Source: JASJBU01 sp039714735 (GTDB lineage Bacteria > Pseudomonadota > Gammaproteobacteria > Chromatiales > Chromatiaceae). From it: a DNA stretch of 64,000 nucleotides. A program made the translations under genes and the position numbers. Below, piece after piece: positions 17,516 to 26,358 of the stretch. How positions within the stretch are numbered: position 1 is the first letter of the stretch; each line of letters opens with the position of its first letter. Under the pieces are notes generated by a model. It did no database searches. It was not told the DNA's origin and worked only from the letters and a program-made list of their open reading frames with translations. The DNA is taken from NCBI GenBank assembly GCA_039714735.1, contig JBDLIT010000004.1, forward strand, positions 1-64,000. Reading direction: 5' to 3'.

Positions 17516-18889
17516 ATGAACCGAAAACAACGAAGAGCAGATGCAAAAAAGAATCGATCAGCTGAAAAGCGTGTGACGCTTGATGAAGCCATCTCAATTG
17601 CAATCAGACTTCATCAGGATGGGCATTTAGATGAGGCGAATACCATCTATCAACAGGTATTGGATATCAATCCTCAACATCCCGATGCATTACATTTCCT
17701 TGGTGTGCTCTCACACCAACAAGGAGAAAGTGGTAAAGCTTTAGATCTGATACGAAAAGCAATTTCTGTCAATCCGAAACATCCTGATTTTCACAACAAC
17801 CTGGGGAATGTTTTAAAAGAAACCGGTAAGCCGGGAGAAGCAGCAGAAGCCTATCAGGCATGCCTGAAAATCGATCCTGAAAATGCCAACGCACTCTGTA
17901 ATTTGGGAGCAGTATTAAAGGATGATAAGCGTTACAAAGAAGCGCTGACTTCTCTGGAACACGCCATTGAGCTTGCGCCAAAACACTCTCAAGCCTACCA
18001 CAATCTTGGCAATGTCCTGAAAAAGCTTGAACGATATGATGAGGCAATCGATGCATATCGTGAATCGATTAAGCTGATCGAGCCGGAAGAATCTGCTACC
18101 TATATTTCCACTGCCTATAAAAGTCTGGGTCGCATGCTCTATCGTGAGCGTAAATTCGATGAGGCTGTCGCCGTCTATAAACAATGGCTCTCTTTTGATC
18201 CTGACAACCCCACAGCACAACACTTGCTTGCGGCTTGCTCAGGAAAGGAGATCCCTGATCGAGCTTCCGATGCCTTTGTGGCTGAGACATTTGATATCTT
18301 TGCAGGTAGTTTTGACGATGTCCTGAAGCGCCTCGAATATCGCGCACCCGAGCTTGTACTTTCTGCAATTAAATCACAACTGAATGAACCGGATAATCAA
18401 CTGGCTATTCTCGATGCGGGATGTGGCACTGGTCTTTTGGGTATCTTGATTCGTGACTATGCCCAACACCTGGTTGGCGTGGACCTGTCAAAAGGTATGA
18501 TCGACAAGGCCAAAGGGCGTGGCATCTATAATGAGCTTGAGATTGCAGAGCTCACTGAGTTTATGCGCAAAAAACCAGATGCCTTTGACCTGATCGCCTC
18601 TGCCGACACGCTTTGTTATTTTGGAGACCTAACCCATGCTTTTCAAGCCGCGTCAGCTGCCTTGAGAAAAAATGGGTTGCTGATTTTTACATTGGAAGAA
18701 GCCATTGACCCTGCACCTGAGGAGACTTACCACCTCAATCCACATGGACGGTATAGCCATACGCAAGAGTACATCGCTAAAGCTATTCAAGATGCCGGCA
18801 TGCGTGTTGAGAGTATCAAAACAGATGCACTCAGAAATGAGGGAGGAACCCCTGTGAAGGGCTTCATAGTAACCGCGTTTAAAGCCTGA
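17516..18889 (+). CDS. TPR-repeat SAM-dependent methyltransferase
   Basis: The 457-residue protein starts MNRKQRRADAKK, then carries about six TPR units (residues about 22-240; for example ALHFLGVLSHQQGESGKAL and YHNLGNVLKKLERYDEAI). A class I methyltransferase domain follows, with motif I LDAGCGTGLLG at 299-309, an acidic post-motif LVGVDLSKGMIDKA, and motif IV-like DLIASADTLCYFGDL. The fold probably methylates a protein or polysaccharide-linked substrate bound by the TPRs; the substrate is unknown. It lies 30 bp after the small ORF at 17300 without its own clear ribosome-binding site, so it may share the T6SS-distal transcript. Confidence 0.85.
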   Translation: MNRKQRRADAKKNRSAEKRVTLDEAISIAIRLHQDGHLDEANTIYQQVLDINPQHPDALHFLGVLSHQQGESGKALDLIRKAISVNPKHPDFHNNLGNVLKETGKPGEAAEAYQACLKIDPENANALCNLGAVLKDDKRYKEALTSLEHAIELAPKHSQAYHNLGNVLKKLERYDEAIDAYRESIKLIEPEESATYISTAYKSLGRMLYRERKFDEAVAVYKQWLSFDPDNPTAQHLLAACSGKEIPDRASDAFVAETFDIFAGSFDDVLKRLEYRAPELVLSAIKSQLNEPDNQLAILDAGCGTGLLGILIRDYAQHLVGVDLSKGMIDKAKGRGIYNELEIAELTEFMRKKPDAFDLIASADTLCYFGDLTHAFQAASAALRKNGLLIFTLEEAIDPAPEETYHLNPHGRYSHTQEYIAKAIQDAGMRVESIKTDALRNEGGTPVKGFIVTAFKA

Positions 18890-18979
18890 GCATTTTCTCC
18901 AAATAAACCACCAACATCATTTATCTGGCTCTCCCCTTAAAACTTCCATAACCAGGCGGGCTGCTTCATCCGTATCCAA

Positions 18980-20701
18980 TCATGTTACTTTTACCCGCAA
19001 CATCTCCTCGCCATCTTCATCAGACAGGTGTACCGCACAAGCAATGCAGGGATCAAAACTATGGATGGTTCGTAGAATCTCTACTGGTTGTTTAACATCA
19101 GCTAGCTGATGATTATCCTGCAGAGCGGCTTCATAGGCTCCAGGCACACCCTGCGCATCACGAGGTCCGGCATTCCAGGTACTGGGCACCACCGCCTGGT
19201 AATTGGCAATCTTGCCGTCTTCGATCACGATCCAATGACCCAATGCACCGCGGGGCGCTTCCATGAAACCAACACCTTGGCACTGTTTTGGCCATGTGGA
19301 GGGCTCCCACATCGACTCATTGAAAGTTCTGGTATCACCCGCTTTTATATTGGCGATCAACTGATCATACCAACCCTGCATCGCATCAGCGATGATCTTC
19401 GTCTCAAGGGTGCGTGCGGCGGTTCGTCCAAGGGTCGAGAAAAGTGCTCGGGTAGGCAGTTGCAGTTTTGATAAGGTCATATCGACCAGCTCTTTGGTCT
19501 GTTCATGGCCGTTCGCATACAACAGTAAAACACGCGCCAGGGGGCCAACCTCCATCGACTTCCCTTTCCATCTTGGTGATTTGAGCCAAGAATAAGACTC
19601 TTCAACATTGAGGTGTTTATAGGGTGGTTTGGGACCCGTGTAATTGAGATTTGTTTCACCATCGTAGGGGTGCAATGGAACATCCTTTCCTTCACTGTAG
19701 TCATACCAGGAGTGTGATATAGACTCCTGTATCTCATCCGGACTATTTAAATCCAGGGGGTGAACTGTGCTGAGATCACGATCCAGAATAACCCCTGCAG
19801 GCAGAAAATAACTATCCGGATCACTCATACTGGTTCCGGGCAGATCCCCATAGCAGAGAAAATTACCCAGACCTTCACCACGCTCTCCCCAATCCTTGTA
19901 AAAACTTGCTATGGCGAGGGTATCCGGCACATAAACCTGATCGGTAAACTCCCGCATCTTGTTGATGACATTTTGCACCTGAGATAGCTTTTTCGCATTG
20001 ATCGCAGAATCAGAGTTCAGATCGATGGGTGAAGCGACACCACCGACAACAAAGTTGGGGTGTGGGTTTTTTCCACCGAAAATAGTATGCAGCTGAACAA
20101 CGTCCCTTTGCCATGAGAGGGCTTCCAGATAATGCGTCACCGCCATCAGATTGGCTTCTGGAGGCAGTTTGTATACAGAGTGCCCCCAGTATGCCTTGGC
20201 AAAGATGCCAAGCTGACCCGCTTCCACAAATCCCTTCAGCTTTTTCTTCATATCCGAGAAATAGCCGGGGGATGCCTTGGGCCAGTTGCTGAGGGATTGA
20301 GCCAGTTCTGATGTCTTAGCCGGGTCTGCTGAGAGCGCTGACACCACATCGACCCAGTCCAAAGCGTGGAGATGATAAAAATGCATCACGTGATCATGGA
20401 TATACTGCGCGCCAATCATCAGATTGCGAATCAGCTCTGCATTTTGTGGAATCTGATAGTTCAGCGCATTTTCCACTGAGCGAACAGAGGCAATGCCATG
20501 CACCAATGTACAAACGCCACAAATACGTTGAGCATAAGCCCATGCATCCCGCGGATCCCGGCCTTTCAGGATAACCTCGATGCCCCGGACCATGGTACCG
20601 GATGAGTAGGCGCTGGCTATTTGCTCGCCTTCCATTTGGGCCTCGATGCGCAGATGCCCTTCTATTCTGGTGATAGGATCAACAACAACACGTTCGCTCA
20701 T
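18980..20701 (-). CDS. hynL: [NiFe] hydrogenase large subunit (Isp-type, group 1e-like)
   Basis: Catalytic subunit holding the NiFe(CN)2CO site; it oxidises H2 at the periplasmic side of the membrane. The 573-residue precursor has the N-terminal ligand motif RICGVC (Cys61, Cys64) and the C-terminal DPCIACAVH (Cys552, Cys555). A 15-residue tail after His558 would be clipped off by the maturation protease encoded at 24344. The gene order small subunit-isp1-isp2-large subunit is that of the Isp-type hydrogenases known from Allochromatium and Thiocapsa. A 56-bp gap separates it from isp2. Confidence 0.97.
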   Translation of the reverse strand: MSERVVVDPITRIEGHLRIEAQMEGEQIASAYSSGTMVRGIEVILKGRDPRDAWAYAQRICGVCTLVHGIASVRSVENALNYQIPQNAELIRNLMIGAQYIHDHVMHFYHLHALDWVDVVSALSADPAKTSELAQSLSNWPKASPGYFSDMKKKLKGFVEAGQLGIFAKAYWGHSVYKLPPEANLMAVTHYLEALSWQRDVVQLHTIFGGKNPHPNFVVGGVASPIDLNSDSAINAKKLSQVQNVINKMREFTDQVYVPDTLAIASFYKDWGERGEGLGNFLCYGDLPGTSMSDPDSYFLPAGVILDRDLSTVHPLDLNSPDEIQESISHSWYDYSEGKDVPLHPYDGETNLNYTGPKPPYKHLNVEESYSWLKSPRWKGKSMEVGPLARVLLLYANGHEQTKELVDMTLSKLQLPTRALFSTLGRTAARTLETKIIADAMQGWYDQLIANIKAGDTRTFNESMWEPSTWPKQCQGVGFMEAPRGALGHWIVIEDGKIANYQAVVPSTWNAGPRDAQGVPGAYEAALQDNHQLADVKQPVEILRTIHSFDPCIACAVHLSDEDGEEMLRVKVT

Positions 20702-20757
20702 TTTTATTCGTCTCCAGTAGTTGTGATGGTTTTACACAACACTGTAAAAAGAAAAAA

Positions 20758-22023
20758 TCACTTATCTTCAACCAAATGCTCGGCCAGCATTTCGGTCAAT
20801 CCAACGACTGGAAGTTCCATGTGGTACTCCTCCAGGCCCTCTTCCAGAATCAAGCGGCAATTGGCGCAGGCAGTTACCAATGTATCCACATTGAGTTCAT
20901 CCAGTTGGCTTTTCTTGCGTGCAAAGACCTTGATGCGCAGTTCATCGGCACGTTCATTCGCGCTCACGCCACCACCGCCTCCACAACACCAGTTCATTTC
21001 ACGGGCATCAGCCATATCGACAAAATTACTCGAAACCTGCTTCAACAGGTTACGGGGAGGCTCGAGCACCCCGCCCTTGCGGACAATCTGACAAGGGTCA
21101 TGAAAAGTGAGTCTGGCATCTTCGGCGCCCTTGGTTTTCAATCTGCCACTGGTTCGCAGCTCTTCAAGCAATTCAAGAATATGCACAACCTTGAAAGTGT
21201 AAGGCCGGCCAATCAGGTTGGGGCCTTCCCAGCGGATGGCAAAATATGCATGGCCGCACTCAGGACTGATGACATTTTTTACCTTGAGTTTTTCGGCAGC
21301 GGTCACAACTCGGCTAACCAGTTCCCGAGCAATGTCGCTGGAGCCTATCTGGATGCCGGAGTTGGTTGCCTCAAATGCCTCGGAAGAGATGGTCCATGAG
21401 ACTTCCGCCTGTTTGAAGATGCGGGCCAGGGCCTCTATGTATTCAGGGAAATTCATGATCTCCATCGATGACAATAGCGCCATGTAATCGGCGCCTTCCA
21501 CATCCACGGGTATAGTCAGCCCGGTATCCGCCTCAATATGCTTGATCTGTGCCGCAAGGGCTGCATATTTGACTCCCATCGGGCTACCTATGGTGATGGC
21601 CCGCCTGCTCGCCGACTTCATTCCTTCCGGTGCATAACCGGCCGCAACAAAACCTTCCCGCGCCTTACGTATCATATAACTGATATCGTTACCCACAGGA
21701 CAAACCATGGAACATCTTCCACAAAGCGTGCAGGCATCGTAGATCAGGGTTTCCCACTCCGCTAAAAGCTCATTGGTAACCGGCTCCGCCAGTCCAAGCA
21801 TGGATTTTAATTTACCCCATAGCGTATATTCCTGCTCCCAAACCCGGCGCATGGGTTCCAATTTATTGATCGGCGTATATTTCGGGTCTTCCGTCTCTGT
21901 ATAAAAAAGACAGGCCTCTGCACACAGCCCACAGTTTACACAGCTGGAAAAGAAAGCTGCGACGGGCGCATCGATCTGTTCACGAAAGGCGTTTAGACCT
22001 CTCTCAAGGGTTGCACCACTCAT
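20758..22023 (-). CDS. isp2: Isp2: HdrD/DsrK-like iron-sulfur electron-transfer protein
   Basis: A 421-residue cytoplasmic or membrane-associated Fe-S protein inserted between hydrogenase subunit genes. It has two ferredoxin-type 4Cys motifs (CVNCGLCAEACLFY and CTLCGRCSMVCPVG) and two CCG-type domains characteristic of heterodisulfide reductase HdrB/D and DsrK (HDPCQIVRKGG and the later NWCCGGGGG). It is thought to pass electrons from the hydrogenase cytochrome to a cytoplasmic or quinone partner. The reading frame extends upstream into isp1, but the true start is ATG at 22023 (MSGATLERGLNAF), overlapping the isp1 stop by 4 bases. Confidence 0.93.
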   Translation of the reverse strand: MSGATLERGLNAFREQIDAPVAAFFSSCVNCGLCAEACLFYTETEDPKYTPINKLEPMRRVWEQEYTLWGKLKSMLGLAEPVTNELLAEWETLIYDACTLCGRCSMVCPVGNDISYMIRKAREGFVAAGYAPEGMKSASRRAITIGSPMGVKYAALAAQIKHIEADTGLTIPVDVEGADYMALLSSMEIMNFPEYIEALARIFKQAEVSWTISSEAFEATNSGIQIGSSDIARELVSRVVTAAEKLKVKNVISPECGHAYFAIRWEGPNLIGRPYTFKVVHILELLEELRTSGRLKTKGAEDARLTFHDPCQIVRKGGVLEPPRNLLKQVSSNFVDMADAREMNWCCGGGGGVSANERADELRIKVFARKKSQLDELNVDTLVTACANCRLILEEGLEEYHMELPVVGLTEMLAEHLVEDK

Positions 22024-22682
22024 GACTGCACTCCTCTGCGACCTGCGATAGCACCGTTGTACCAGCGGGCAATCAAGAAGGTAATCGCATGCATCAGCTT
22101 TGTGAAAGGAAAGACAACCATCAGCAACTCGACACTGAGGATATGTAACCCAAGCACCAGAGGATAAGGATCGATCATGCGATGAAATGCAAAATACCCT
22201 GTCAGCAATGGCAGGAAAGTAACCACCCAAACCAGATAATCCTCAGCACCACTCAAAAACCTTTTGACGGGATGAAGCAGGCGGTCCACCAGCATGGCTA
22301 TGAGCGTCACAATCGTCACTGCACTGACTGCATCCACAATATGATTCGGCAATCCTGGCCACTTGATACCTAACGTTGCATTCAACATCTCGATATGTGG
22401 AATGAACAACAGCAGACAGATCAGGAAGCCGATATGCCAGATATACCCACCGATAACGGTAAAGGGTGAACGTTTTAAACTACCGGTCTCCGGCAAGGTA
22501 CGTGTCAGTACGGTTCTCAGCCCTGGGCCGAGCGTGCTGCCCCTGGCTTCTGACAGGTCAGGCTTACGCCCCAACATCAACACTTCAAACAGGCGAACCA
22601 TGATGCCGAGAATAAAAACCGCCAACGCAACATCAAAAGCCGGGCCTTTAACCCACAACAAGAAATCGATGGAAGTACTCAT
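22020..22682 (-). CDS. isp1: Isp1: NarI/DsrM-like membrane cytochrome b subunit
   Basis: A 220-residue integral membrane protein with about five hydrophobic helices (for example VALAVFILGIMVRLFEVLML and HIGFLICLLLFIPHI). Histidines in the transmembrane segments, including HIGF, GYFAFHR and LGLHIL, are likely heme b ligands, as in NarI and DsrM. It anchors the hydrogenase dimer and passes electrons to Isp2. It overlaps hynS by 4 bases at its start and isp2 by 4 bases at its end, so all three are translationally coupled. Confidence 0.93.
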   Translation of the reverse strand: MSTSIDFLLWVKGPAFDVALAVFILGIMVRLFEVLMLGRKPDLSEARGSTLGPGLRTVLTRTLPETGSLKRSPFTVIGGYIWHIGFLICLLLFIPHIEMLNATLGIKWPGLPNHIVDAVSAVTIVTLIAMLVDRLLHPVKRFLSGAEDYLVWVVTFLPLLTGYFAFHRMIDPYPLVLGLHILSVELLMVVFPFTKLMHAITFLIARWYNGAIAGRRGVQS

Positions 22683-23782
22683 TGGGACTGATCCAGATCG
22701 TTGATGGTGACAGTCTCATGCTTCGCTGCAGCTTCTTCTCTCTTTTTACGATTTAACAGCCCGGTAGCTGCGCCAACCAGCACCCCGGCTGCGACACCAT
22801 ATCCCATATTTCGTGATACATCGCTGTCTGGAATCGACAAGGCATTGTAAAATCCTCCTGCATCCCAGAAATCAGGCTCGGAACAACCCAGGCAACCGTG
22901 TCCGGATTCGACCGGCCAACTGGTTCCCTGATTCCACTTCGCAGTGGCGCAGGCGTTGTATGTCATCGGCCCCTTGCAACCCAGGCGATAGAGACACCAG
23001 CCTTTTCGCGCGCCTTCATCATCGAAGGTCTCGGCAAACAGCCCCTTGTCGTAAAACGGTCGACGGTAACAGCGATCATGGATGCTGTTGCCATAGAAAA
23101 CCTTGGGACGACCCAAGGCATCCAACTCAGGCAGTGAGCCAAATGTCAGAAAGTGCGCCAGAACACCCGTGATAACCGTTGGGATAGGAGGACAACCTGA
23201 TACGTTGACCACCGGCTTGTCTTTCACGATCTCGGAAACAGAGACTGCCCCGGTCGGATTTGGACTGGCATGGGGCAGACCACCAAAAGCCGCGCAGCTA
23301 CCCACCGCCACTACAGCGGCAGCGCCGGCCACTGTCTCCTCCAGCATATCCAGGTTACTGATGCCCGCAATGGTCGAAAAGCCGGGATCCTTCAGGGGAA
23401 TGGAGCCATCTACCACGACCAGATATTTGCCATAGTTTTCATGCATGGCCGTTTCTCTGGCTGCCTCTGCTGCATCGCCTGCAGCGGCCTGCAGTGTGTG
23501 GTGATAGTCGAGTGAAATATGATCAAAGATGAGATTTTCCACAGTCGGGGCATGACTGCGGGTCAAGGATTCCGTACAGCCGGTACATTCCTGAAATGAC
23601 AGCCAGATCACCGACGGCCTTTTGGTTTTTTCCAACCCTTCGGCAACTGCGGATACCATGCTGGGTGGTAGCGCCATCATGGATGCCGTGGCGGTACAGA
23701 ATTTGAGAAATCCACGACGCGAGACCCCCCGTTCCCGCAAATATTCACCCAATGTCTTGTTCAAGCCTGTTGTAGCAGCCAT
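22679..23782 (-). CDS. hynS: [NiFe] hydrogenase small subunit with Tat signal (Isp-type)
   Basis: The 367-residue Fe-S subunit relays electrons from the active site. It has a twin-arginine signal SRRGFLKFC at 21-29 followed by a hydrophobic stretch, so the assembled dimer is exported folded. Cluster ligands appear in QECTGCTES (Cys66, Cys69), GSCAAFGG and SGCPPIP, with further Cys/His in DRCYRR and GCLGCSEP. The C-terminal hydrophobic segment YGVAAGVLVGAATGLL is a membrane anchor. Two adjacent ATGs exist; the second (23782) is chosen because AGGAGG is too close to the first. Confidence 0.95.
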   Translation of the reverse strand: MAATTGLNKTLGEYLRERGVSRRGFLKFCTATASMMALPPSMVSAVAEGLEKTKRPSVIWLSFQECTGCTESLTRSHAPTVENLIFDHISLDYHHTLQAAAGDAAEAARETAMHENYGKYLVVVDGSIPLKDPGFSTIAGISNLDMLEETVAGAAAVVAVGSCAAFGGLPHASPNPTGAVSVSEIVKDKPVVNVSGCPPIPTVITGVLAHFLTFGSLPELDALGRPKVFYGNSIHDRCYRRPFYDKGLFAETFDDEGARKGWCLYRLGCKGPMTYNACATAKWNQGTSWPVESGHGCLGCSEPDFWDAGGFYNALSIPDSDVSRNMGYGVAAGVLVGAATGLLNRKKREEAAAKHETVTINDLDQSQ

Positions 23783-23790
23783 CATGCCTC

Positions 23791-24225
23791 CTAAAGGCCG
23801 GTTGTATCAGCACCCTCATCTAATTGATCAATAAGCCGGGAAATAGAATCGGAAATATCCATTTTTTGCGATTGGAGTATCTCGGGTACATGAGTTACCT
23901 CAATCTGGAGCGCAATCCGCTCATCCACGGTATTCTTATGCTCGATGACCCAAACACCATGATAGCGGCTCTCCCAGATATCACTGACGCCCAGAGAATC
24001 AAGTTTTACCTCAATCTCGCCGCGTCCGAGCATCTTGAGCAGTTGCTCTTCATCACCTGGGCCGAAAGGTATGGAACGAAGGTCTATGACCGTTGGCTTC
24101 CCCTGATTGTTCAGCCTCTGCATGGCGTGCAGAATTTCATGCAGGATAGGTATAGCGTTCCCATGATGGGAAGTGTGAATTGGCGGTGTTTCCGTACGCA
24201 CTTCGATGTCCTGCAGTTTTTGCAT
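23791..24225 (-). CDS. hupH: HupH/HyaF C-terminal-domain hydrogenase accessory protein
   Basis: Short (144-residue) version of the HupH/HyaF hydrogenase expression and maturation family. Recognised by IPILHEILHAMQRL, then PTVIDLRSIPFGPGDEEQLL and LGRGEIEVKLDSLG, and later GVWVIEHKN. HyaF/HupH proteins are usually about twice this size, so only the C-terminal domain is kept. The role is thought to be helping small-subunit Fe-S assembly or export before the Tat step. The ATG at 24225 is preferred over a GTG at 24234 (3 residues longer). It is 8 bp upstream of hynS. Confidence 0.88.
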   Translation of the reverse strand: MQKLQDIEVRTETPPIHTSHHGNAIPILHEILHAMQRLNNQGKPTVIDLRSIPFGPGDEEQLLKMLGRGEIEVKLDSLGVSDIWESRYHGVWVIEHKNTVDERIALQIEVTHVPEILQSQKMDISDSISRLIDQLDEGADTTGL

Positions 24226-24343
24226 CTTGAACACCGTGCTGGTTAGTTTAATAAAAGATTATAGTCCTTAGCCGATTCAGGTAATGACCTGGGTCAATAA
24301 GAGTCTCAAAATCAGCTAATTTTCTAATTAACGGATTGTTATT

Positions 24344-24832
24344 CTATTTTCTTCGACAAACAATATCCCATCCCGAGATTATAGCGAGTATTTCAGTCAC
24401 TGCCCTATCGACAGAATGCTGCAGCTGATCACTTAATGATTCACCCCAATCTATCGATAAAGGCTCTATGCCTACCAGACTGCGGCTTTCAGGCAGGCTG
24501 TCTGTCAGCCGGGCGATATCCAGCAAATCGGACAGACTCACTTCATGGACACTTTGGCGATTGCCACTCAGATAGGTATCCATGTCGTCATTGTGGAATA
24601 CCTTTACGCTACCAGGTGGACTATTCATTCTCGCCGCATCCACCACAATCAAACCATTCGCTCTGGCGATAGGTTCCGCAAGGGTGAAGCTCAGGGTTCC
24701 CCCATCCATATACTCAATGGAATTGTCATCGGCATAGTCTGCCTGCATTCGCTTTACGACATGCACTCCGACCCCTTCATCACTCAACAGCGTATTGCCG
24801 ATACCCAAAATCAGGACAGATTCAATTGACAA
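24344..24832 (-). CDS. hyaD: Hydrogenase maturation endoprotease (HyaD/HupD family)
   Basis: Removes the C-terminal tail of the large subunit after nickel insertion, here most likely the tail of HynL after its last His. Family signatures are VLILGIGNTLLSDEGVGVH, the metal-binding Glu in SDEGVG, the Asp in DAARM and the His in SVHEVSL. I place the start at TTG 24832 (162 residues) because AGGGAG lies 7 bases before it and because an upstream ATG (24868) has no ribosome-binding site and would leave only 19 bp to the divergent hypC gene. First gene of the minus-strand hydrogenase cluster, 118 bp from hupH. Confidence 0.93.
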   Translation of the reverse strand: MSIESVLILGIGNTLLSDEGVGVHVVKRMQADYADDNSIEYMDGGTLSFTLAEPIARANGLIVVDAARMNSPPGSVKVFHNDDMDTYLSGNRQSVHEVSLSDLLDIARLTDSLPESRSLVGIEPLSIDWGESLSDQLQHSVDRAVTEILAIISGWDIVCRRK

Positions 24833-24887
24833 TTTTGTACTCCCTGCGAGAATGAAGTTTGACGACATAATATTATCAGGTTACATC
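24833..24887. promoter_or_regulatory. Compact divergent promoter region between hyaD and hypC
   Basis: Only 55 bp separate the supported start of hyaD (minus) from that of hypC (plus). Both hydrogenase structural and hyp maturation transcripts must start here or inside the opposite gene. The region is AT-rich (TAATATTATCAG) but no pair of -35/-10 boxes can be assigned with confidence. Confidence 0.45.
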
Positions 24888-25130
24888 ATGTGTCTTGGCA
24901 TCCCCATGCAAATTAAAGAGATCGATGGCTTTACCGCACGCTGTGAAGCCAAAGGAATAGAGCGTGATGTCAGTCTGTTCATGCTCCAGCATGAAGTATT
25001 GGAGCCCAACGATTTTGTCGTCGTGCATGTCGGCTATGCGATTCAGAAAGTGACGCCACAGGAAGCCCGCTCCGCTTGGGAGGTCTATGATGAGATGCTG
25101 GCCAAAGAGGATGGCTTATCTAATGCATGA
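24888..25130 (+). CDS. hypC: Hydrogenase maturation chaperone HypC
   Basis: HypC shuttles the Fe(CN)2CO moiety between HypD and the hydrogenase large-subunit precursor. The true N-terminus MCLGIPMQIKEI contains the essential Cys2; the longer open frame upstream (from 24795) is unlike the family and would hide that Cys. The protein has 80 residues, typical. First gene of the plus-strand hyp operon; its stop overlaps the hypA start by 8 bases. Confidence 0.96.
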   Translation: MCLGIPMQIKEIDGFTARCEAKGIERDVSLFMLQHEVLEPNDFVVVHVGYAIQKVTPQEARSAWEVYDEMLAKEDGLSNA

Positions 25131-25488
25131 GTTGTCTGTGTGCCAGGCGTTACTGAAACAAATCGAGGAGATTGCTGTACGAGAAAACGCCAGGGAGATA
25201 ACCCGCATTTTCGTTCGCGTAGGTCCTTTATCCGGCGTCGTTCCTGATCTTCTAAAACAGGCCTTTACCATTGCTCGAGCTGGCTCCATTGCTGCAGGTG
25301 CGGAACTGATAACTGAAGATCAACCAATAAGAGTTCGCTGTCAGCAATGTGGCGCTGAAACTACGGCCAGCCCGAACAAACTGATCTGTGCTAGCTGCGG
25401 TGATTATCGTACTCAGTTACTGTCTGGTGATGAACTGCTGCTGGCCAGCGTTGAATTGAACCGGGATGAGTTGTCTCGTATCGGTTAG
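25123..25488 (+). CDS. hypA: Hydrogenase nickel incorporation protein HypA
   Basis: Delivers nickel to the large subunit with HypB. It starts MHELSVCQALLKQ, the canonical start with nickel-binding His2-Glu3; an in-frame ATG upstream (25087) is not used by the family. The zinc site is the paired CQQC and CASC motifs. It has 121 residues, and the start overlaps hypC, so the two are co-translated. Confidence 0.96.
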   Translation: MHELSVCQALLKQIEEIAVRENAREITRIFVRVGPLSGVVPDLLKQAFTIARAGSIAAGAELITEDQPIRVRCQQCGAETTASPNKLICASCGDYRTQLLSGDELLLASVELNRDELSRIG

Positions 25489-25529
25489 ACTGTTTTTATT
25501 ATCTGAAACTCCACTGGAGATGATCCATC

Positions 25530-26348
25530 ATGTGCGATACCTGCGGATGCAACATCACTGACGCTAACAGGCATCTTGTGCAAGAGGGTGGAAAACATGC
25601 CCACACTGAGGATGGAAAGGTCGCCATAGAGATACTTGAAAACCTGCTCAGCGAGAACGATCATCAGGCGGCGCACAACCGGCAGCACTTTGATAATCAC
25701 GCTGTCCTGACCGTCAATCTAATGTCTTCCCCGGGTAGCGGCAAGACAAGTCTGCTCGAAGCCACTATCGATGCATTGAAGGATAACTACCGTATCGGCG
25801 TCATCGAAGGTGATCTGGAAACTGAAAATGATGCCCGACGCATCAGAGAAAAAGGTGTATCCGCCATCCAGATAACCACCGGTACTGCCTGCCATCTGGA
25901 TGCCCACATGGTGCATCATGCACTGCATCAGATGGATCTCGATCAGCTGGACATTCTTTTTATCGAAAATGTAGGCAATCTAGTCTGTCCTGCCAGTTTT
26001 GATTTGGGACAACACCTGAATATCACCCTCTTATCTGTCACAGAGGGGGACGACAAGCCCGCAAAATACCCCGTGATCTTTCGGGCGGCCGACAAAGTCC
26101 TGATCACCAAAGCAGATCTATTGCCCTTTCTGGATGACTTCAATACCGAGCGGGCTGAACAGTCCATAAAAGATCTCGCGATCACCGAGCCGGCAATAAT
26201 CCTCTCAGCCAAAAACAGTGAAGGTATGAAAAACTGGCTGGGCTGGCTGGAGCATGAAGTCCGGCAACAGGCAACCCGTCGCACGACAGGCCAAACGACA
26301 TCACCAAAGATTCAACCTGAAGGAAAGCAGCTGCACGCCCATGGCTGA
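25530..26348 (+). CDS. hypB: Hydrogenase nickel incorporation GTPase HypB
   Basis: GTP-dependent nickel insertase, partner of HypA. The N-terminal CDTCGC (Cys2, Cys5, Cys7) forms the high-affinity nickel motif. The G domain has P-loop PGSGKT (68-73), the switch GDLETENDA, and TKADLL. There is no poly-His stretch, unlike nickel-storing HypB of some species. The nickel/zinc site of the G domain is suggested by ACHLDAHM. Length 272, operon position between hypA and hypD. Confidence 0.96.
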   Translation: MCDTCGCNITDANRHLVQEGGKHAHTEDGKVAIEILENLLSENDHQAAHNRQHFDNHAVLTVNLMSSPGSGKTSLLEATIDALKDNYRIGVIEGDLETENDARRIREKGVSAIQITTGTACHLDAHMVHHALHQMDLDQLDILFIENVGNLVCPASFDLGQHLNITLLSVTEGDDKPAKYPVIFRAADKVLITKADLLPFLDDFNTERAEQSIKDLAITEPAIILSAKNSEGMKNWLGWLEHEVRQQATRRTTGQTTSPKIQPEGKQLHAHG

Positions 26349-26358
26349 CAGCAAATAA

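Noticed and set aside
22024..22230. Extension of the isp2 frame upstream of ATG 22023
   Set aside because: It overlaps isp1 in another frame and lacks family likeness; coupling at 22023 is the normal arrangement.
24795..24887. Upstream extension of the hypC frame
   Set aside because: HypC needs its N-terminal Met-Cys; the extension would bury the functional Cys2.
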